Position numbers and translations under genes: made by a program. Of a stretch of 9,473 nt of DNA, positions 5,872 through 9,473 are shown piece by piece. Position 1 is the stretch's first letter. Each line of letters begins with the position of its first letter. Under the pieces are notes generated by a model, which was not told the origin of the DNA, did not search any database, and saw only the letters and a program-made list of their open reading frames with translations. The stretch lies in contig JBBRPC010000142.1 in NCBI GenBank assembly GCA_038228615.1, positions 1 through 9,473 of the forward strand. Direction: 5' to 3'. The DNA is from F1-120-MAGs023 sp038228615 (lineage in GTDB: Bacteria > Actinomycetota > Acidimicrobiia > IMCC26256 > PALSA-610).

Positions 5872-6989
5872 GACACACCGGATTTCGCGAATACGCCGCC
5901 GGCTCGACGGACGTCGTCGGGATCGATTCCGAGCAATTCCAGCGGAATCGTTGTGCGTTCGAGTCGGGAAATTCCGGCGCGCTCACACCGCGCGAGATAC
6001 GAAGTGAATTGCTTTTTGTTCATTTCCAATGCAAGCGGAAAACCTTTGTCTTCAAGATGGTCGACACCACCTGCGAGCAGCACTGCGAGAGCCGTCGAGA
6101 CATCGGGCGCAGCACCGAAGTCGACAAGAATGCGCTCGCCGTGGTCGAGCGCCTCGTGGATCTCTTCAGCTACATCGGGATCTTGTTCCACCGCGTACCG
6201 AAGATGCATCGTGCCGTAGGCGACGTGCCGTGCTTCGTCTTGCATGCACATTCGGAACATTCGCTTCTCGACGTCTGACGGTGCAATCAATTCGCCCATG
6301 CGGAAGATATCGAGTACGAACCCTTCTCCGAGCAGGTGCAACAAAGCGCTGGCCTGCGTGTACGTCTTCGCTTCCATAATCGTGCGCAGCAGGCTGGTCG
6401 GGCCCGCGCGTGATACGAGAAGTCCACCACCATTGGAAAGCGCACGTTTGCGGAAGACTTCAGCGTGGCGGGCTTCATCCATGATTTGTGTGCAGAGGAA
6501 CATCTTGGCTTCGATGAAGTCGTGATTCATGCGCCACATCCACTTTGCAGGTAAGTCGGCGGCGATCATCTCAACTTCGGTCAGCAACGTGCACAGCTGA
6601 CACATTGCATGCTCCACATCGTCGGGGAGCTCCTCCAATTCACCCCACGGAATGTCCCGGGTGGCCGACCACTGGCGCGCGACGGCTTCTTCGTACAGCT
6701 CTCGCACATTGTCCGACCAGACGTCGGATTTATTGTTCAAGATGTAACCCATGTCGACGCTATCTGGATCGATATCCGCTCCGCGTGGCGCCATCGAACG
6801 ATGGGCAGGATGCTCAGGAACCTCTCCGTACTCACCAACTGCAATATCGAGCATCGTCAGGCCGCGCGGGCTGGGCTTGGGACGAACGCCCCACTCGCTT
6901 CTGGCGCCTCGCAACCACTTCCAATCGAGCGGGGCACCCATCGGCGTCGCGTTGGGAAGCGAATCGTACGTTGTGCGTTCCACATTCAT
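5868..6989 (-). CDS. Ferritin-like diiron protein, putative oxygenase or oxidase
   Basis: A 373-aa protein of the ferritin-like/ribonucleotide-reductase-R2-like superfamily and first gene of a four-gene operon. The two-fold diiron motif is clear: Glu138 or Glu140, then DEARH with Glu172 and His175, and Glu222, then DEARH with Glu252 and His255. The 30-32 residue spacing between the single Glu and the ExxH motif fits a four-helix bundle with a carboxylate-bridged di-iron site. RQWSATRDIPW (105-115) precedes the first helix. It lacks evidence for an RNR radical tyrosine, and I cannot place it in a named subfamily such as AurF or R2lox. ATG at 6989 is chosen because AGGAGG stands 4 nt before it; the frame continues to 7079 without such support. 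The linked ferredoxin suggests an electron-fed oxygenase; the substrate is unknown. Confidence 0.85.
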   Translation of the reverse strand: MNVERTTYDSLPNATPMGAPLDWKWLRGARSEWGVRPKPSPRGLTMLDIAVGEYGEVPEHPAHRSMAPRGADIDPDSVDMGYILNNKSDVWSDNVRELYEEAVARQWSATRDIPWGELEELPDDVEHAMCQLCTLLTEVEMIAADLPAKWMWRMNHDFIEAKMFLCTQIMDEARHAEVFRKRALSNGGGLLVSRAGPTSLLRTIMEAKTYTQASALLHLLGEGFVLDIFRMGELIAPSDVEKRMFRMCMQDEARHVAYGTMHLRYAVEQDPDVAEEIHEALDHGERILVDFGAAPDVSTALAVLLAGGVDHLEDKGFPLALEMNKKQFTSYLARCERAGISRLERTTIPLELLGIDPDDVRRAGGVFAKSGVS

Positions 6990-6993
6990 CGGT

Positions 6994-6999
6994 CCTCCT
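6994..6999 (-). promoter_or_regulatory. Strong Shine-Dalgarno of the diiron operon
   Basis: AGGAGG on the minus strand, 4 nt before ATG 6989. It is the best ribosome binding site in the window and decides the start of the diiron gene against the upstream in-frame ATG at 7079. Confidence 0.8.
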
Positions 7000-7001
7000 A
7001 A

Positions 7002-7064
7002 CAAGTGCCGGCAGTCGAATCCGGGCACACTTGAAACTACGGCCGCAAGCCAAGATCCCGTCAG
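7002..7064 (-). promoter_or_regulatory. Candidate promoter and inverted repeat upstream of the diiron operon
   Basis: On the minus strand a TAGTTT hexamer (7039-7034) could be a -10, with a poor CTGACG (7064-7059) further upstream. Just downstream an imperfect inverted repeat pairs CAAGTG and CCGG (7002-7011) with CCGGG and CACTTG (7021-7033). It ends right before the AGGAGG. It could be an operator or a 5'-leader hairpin. The promoter elements are weak matches, so treat this as a candidate only. Confidence 0.28.
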
Positions 7065-7126
7065 AGTCGAAGGACCCAATCAGGCGTTCTACAAGTCCCT
7101 ACACGCGGTTCTCTGCAACGCTCATG

Positions 7127-7155
7127 CTGACTTCGCAGCGCCGCGTCGTTACTGT
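7127..7155 (+). promoter_or_regulatory. Weak candidate promoter for the acyl-CoA dehydrogenase gene
   Basis: CTGACT (7127-7132) and TACTGT (7150-7155) are 17 bp apart in the 211-bp divergent spacer between 6990 and 7200. Matches to the housekeeping consensus are partial (4/6 and 3/6). Nothing else recognisable lies in this part of the spacer. Confidence 0.22.
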
Positions 7156-7200
7156 CGGCGAACGAAGTTTGATCCGTCCAAGGCCAAAGGGAACAACATC

Positions 7201-8451
7201 ATGCTGATGAATGTGCAACCGATTCCGACGGTTTCCGAACGGATCAACGACGTCCGTGCGCTCACGGCGCAAATTGTCAACAAAGAGATTCTCCCAAACG
7301 AAAATCTCCTCTGGGCCCGACGATCGAACACGCGGCTTACCGCCAGCGAGATCGAACAGGCGCGGGCATTGCGCGAGCACACCAAAAGCGTTGTGAAACA
7401 GGCCGGCCTCTGGGCGCCACATCTACCGGTTGAGTACGGCGGCGCTGGTCTCGACTTTCTTGAGCTCGCGTACATGAACGAAGTCCTCGCCTACGCGGTC
7501 GGCGCTGCTTCGCTCTTCGGGGTCGTGGCGCCAAACTCTGGGAATCAGACGATCCTCGTGAAGTACGGCACCGAGGAACAGAAACAGAAGTGGCTGCTTC
7601 CACTGATCGAAGGCAAACTCGAATCAGGATTCTCAATGACTGAACCCGACCAGCCTGGTTCCGATCCTCGTTCGCTGAAAACCACGGCACTTCGCGACGG
7701 AGACGAATGGGTGATCAACGGACACAAATGGTTCACTTCGAACGGCAAGAACGCCCATTTCTTCATCGTGATGTGCCGCACCGAAGACAGCGACGGCGCG
7801 AGCGAATCGAGCAGCCGCATGACGCAAATCATCGTGCCGAGCGACGCGCCAGGTGTCAACATTGTGCGCGGGATCACAGTGTGGGGCGTTGAGAGCGACC
7901 ACTGCGAAATCATCTATGACAACGTCCGTGTCCCGCTGGGAAACCAGCTTGGGAGCAGAGGGAGCGGGCATCAGGCCGCTCAAGACCGGCTCGGAGCGGG
8001 GCGCGTGTACCACTGCATGAATTCGATCGGCCAGATGTGGCGAGCGTTCGACTTGATGGTGGAGCGAGCGATGGCGCGCGAAGTACACGGAGGACTCCTC
8101 GAAACGAAGCAATTCATCCAAGGGTTCATCGCGGATTCGTACATCGACATCCAAGCTGCCCGCCTCATGACAATCCACTGCGCCGAAAAGATGGCGGCAG
8201 AAGTAGATCCGCGTACAGATATTTCTGCGATCAAGGTCTTTGTGCCAGCGGCGTACGAACGCGTGGTCGATCGCGCGATTCAAGTGTGGGGTGCCGCAGG
8301 AGTCTCCGGAGACCTGCCGCTCGCGGCGATGTACCAAGGCGCGCGAACCCTTCGGATTGCCGACGGACCAGACGAAGTCCACAAGATTCTCATCGCAAAA
8401 AACATCCTGTCGCAGTATCACCGCGGTTCGGGTTGGGATTTCGGCGGGTGA
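7201..8451 (+). CDS. Acyl-CoA dehydrogenase family protein (ACAD10/11-like)
   Basis: A 416-aa FAD-dependent dehydrogenase that forms the alpha-beta double bond of an acyl-CoA, passing electrons to ETF. The three-domain order is visible: an N-terminal helical part with LPVEYGGAGL (75-84) and KYGTEEQKQKWLLPLI (121-136), the beta-domain FAD motif SMTEPDQPGSD (145-155) with VINGHKWFTSNG after it, and a C-terminal helical part ending in RIADGPDEVH. In this subfamily Asp388 of ADGPDEVH stands where medium-chain enzymes have the Glu base of YEGT, so it is the candidate catalytic residue. The frame is open back to 6751, but that extension is antisense to the diiron gene; ATG at 7201 (or 7207) fits the family N-terminus. 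GGGA lies about 11 nt upstream. It diverges from the diiron operon, and its stop is 43 bp from the convergent surface-protein gene. Chain length is not predictable. Confidence 0.92.
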   Translation: MLMNVQPIPTVSERINDVRALTAQIVNKEILPNENLLWARRSNTRLTASEIEQARALREHTKSVVKQAGLWAPHLPVEYGGAGLDFLELAYMNEVLAYAVGAASLFGVVAPNSGNQTILVKYGTEEQKQKWLLPLIEGKLESGFSMTEPDQPGSDPRSLKTTALRDGDEWVINGHKWFTSNGKNAHFFIVMCRTEDSDGASESSSRMTQIIVPSDAPGVNIVRGITVWGVESDHCEIIYDNVRVPLGNQLGSRGSGHQAAQDRLGAGRVYHCMNSIGQMWRAFDLMVERAMAREVHGGLLETKQFIQGFIADSYIDIQAARLMTIHCAEKMAAEVDPRTDISAIKVFVPAAYERVVDRAIQVWGAAGVSGDLPLAAMYQGARTLRIADGPDEVHKILIAKNILSQYHRGSGWDFGG

Positions 8452-8494
8452 CGTTGCACCGGAATCTGCAGCCGAATCTCACATGGGAAGCGCG

Positions 8495-9473
8495 CTACGG
8501 ACAGGCGTAATCGCGGTCGAACGTCTCGGTCCACTGCGTCAGCCACGTGACGCCGCCGCCAAAGCCGTAGCTCACCCCGCAGTTCCGAATTGCTTCGCTC
8601 AGGTTGCGGGCGCCAGGGACCCAGATGGGTACGCCGGGTTGGTAGGCCCCACCCGTGATCGCGCCCCACTGGTACGAAGTCGAATAGATCCCGACGATGA
8701 AATGATGCAATCGCAAACCGTCAAGCAACCCCTTGATCACGATCGCATTGAGGGTGAGGTCGTCGGTGCGCCAGCGCTTGCCGAGTTCCACATCGAGCCA
8801 CCACATCGATGCCCGTACGCCAATATGAGCAGCCGTCTGCGCATCAAACTCCGCCGCGCCCCGACCGTAGTTGTAGGAACGACAGCGTAGGTCGGAGGTT
8901 GCACAGCGGCCAGCCTGACCGACTACGCCACTCGTCGCGTCGTTGGGCAACCCGTCGGCGTTCACGTACAGGGTCAATGATTCGCCAGCCCACGCCGCCT
9001 CGCTCGCCAGGCAAGGGTTCGCGCTGTACATGTGACCGTGGTTCACACCCACAATCGAAACGAGGTGTGGTGCCAACGGGTACGCGCCGCCGCATTGCGG
9101 CCATGAAATGTCGTTCCCCAATGTGCGCGGCTGATACGGGTCGATGTTTGGCGCCGCGGCTATGCCAACCGTTGGCGACGATGTTCTGCCAGTCGCAGAC
9201 CCAAAATAGTGGGCGTTACCGTACGCGAATGTTTGGCCGTTCGCCGCGGCGACCCAATACCCCTGTCCCGACTTGGTTGTCGCCATGCCAACGACCGGTG
9301 ACGTCGTGTGGCCAGCTGCCGATCCGAAATAGCGTGCGTCACCAAACGAAAACACCCCACCATCAGACGCCACCAACCAATAACCCCGCCCCGACGGCGT
9401 CGACACCATCCCCACCACCGGACGCACCAACCTCAACGCACCCGTCGAACCAAAAAACCGTGCGTCACCAAAC
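8495..9473 (-). CDS. Surface protein: tandem 41-aa repeats plus GH25-like domain (N-terminus beyond window)
   Basis: The C-terminal 325 residues of a larger exported protein. The frame continues through the right edge (the last bases encode FGDARFFGSTG), so the start is outside. Two complete 41-residue repeats and part of a third contain GYW(L/V)-x-A and F-x-(F/Y)-G-(D/N)-A; such repeats are abundant in Acidimicrobiia and may form propeller-like or stalk structures. From about position 9118 downward follows a domain beginning NDISWPQCGG, with IVGVNHG, SYNYG, MWWLDVE and GIYSTSYQWG, typical of actinobacterial GH25-like/DUF1906-like proteins. Asp and Glu of WWLDVE (8794-8786) sit where GH25 lysozymes have their DxE active-site motif, so peptidoglycan cleavage is plausible but not shown. 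Several cysteines suggest disulfides outside the cell. The product ends in YACP. Confidence 0.85.
   Translation of the reverse strand, partial: FGDARFFGSTGALRLVRPVVGMVSTPSGRGYWLVASDGGVFSFGDARYFGSAAGHTTSPVVGMATTKSGQGYWVAAANGQTFAYGNAHYFGSATGRTSSPTVGIAAAPNIDPYQPRTLGNDISWPQCGGAYPLAPHLVSIVGVNHGHMYSANPCLASEAAWAGESLTLYVNADGLPNDATSGVVGQAGRCATSDLRCRSYNYGRGAAEFDAQTAAHIGVRASMWWLDVELGKRWRTDDLTLNAIVIKGLLDGLRLHHFIVGIYSTSYQWGAITGGAYQPGVPIWVPGARNLSEAIRNCGVSYGFGGGVTWLTQWTETFDRDYACP
9176..9421 (-). repeat. Two in-frame 123-bp (41-aa) repeats
   Basis: Repeat units 9421-9299 and 9298-9176 encode 41 residues each, both beginning PVVGM and ending at the residue before the next P-x-VG. They share G-x-GYW, F-x-(F/Y)-G-(D/N)-A-x-YFGSA. 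The second unit has drifted (YWVAAANGQ for YWLVASDGG). A further partial unit occupies 9422-9473 and continues out of the window, so the array is longer than seen here. Confidence 0.85.

Noticed and set aside
6751..7200. 150-residue N-terminal extension of the acyl-CoA dehydrogenase frame
   Set aside because: Most of it is antisense to the well-supported diiron gene, and family proteins begin near the ATG at 7201.
8452..8494. Search for a bidirectional terminator between the convergent acyl-CoA dehydrogenase and surface-protein genes
   Set aside because: No stem with adequate arms or T-tract was found in the 43-bp gap.

Overview
The window looks like chromosomal DNA of a high-GC actinobacterium, most likely of class Acidimicrobiia. 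The best lineage clue is the protein at the right end. It carries tandem 41-residue repeats of the type P-V-V-G-M-x(8)-GYW(L/V)-A-(S/A)-(D/N)-G-x(2)-F-x-(F/Y)-G-(D/N)-A, which I associate with Acidimicrobiia, joined to an actinobacterial GH25-like domain. GTG starts, 1-4 nt gene overlaps and a probable leaderless promoter fit the same picture. No rRNA, tRNA, CRISPR array, insertion sequence or prophage gene was seen.

Layout. (1) Positions 1-2528, minus strand: a three-gene efflux operon. It encodes a two-module cysteine-bearing lipoprotein, a membrane-fusion/adaptor protein with a peptidoglycan-binding domain, and a MacB/LolD-type ABC ATPase cut by the window edge. The genes abut or overlap (TAG-ATG, GTGA). 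(2) 2629-3231, plus: DNA-3-methyladenine glycosylase I (tag). (3) 3195-4292, minus: a delta-12/omega-type fatty acid desaturase, convergent with tag and overlapping it by 37 nt. Its promoter region holds a 28-bp palindrome resembling a TetR-family operator, placed over a probable leaderless promoter. (4) 4391-4768, plus: a small DUF732-like secreted or lipoprotein, divergent from the desaturase. (5) 4699-6989, minus: a compact four-gene operon encoding, in transcription order, a ferritin-like diiron protein, an SCP2-like protein, a 75-aa CxxC/HxxC protein, and a two-cluster ferredoxin with a C-terminal zinc ribbon. (6) 7201-8451, plus: an acyl-CoA dehydrogenase, divergent from that operon. (7) 8495 to beyond the right edge, minus: the repeat plus GH25-like surface protein.

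How the genes may work together. The minus-strand operon at 4699-6989 is the most interesting part. It combines a putative diiron oxygenase, an obvious electron carrier, a lipid-binding-type protein and a small metal-binding protein with nearly no intergenic space. With a desaturase on one side and an acyl-CoA dehydrogenase on the other, a lipid or acyl-CoA oxidation role is a reasonable hypothesis, but the substrate cannot be read from the sequence. The efflux operon, tag and the surface protein look like independent units.
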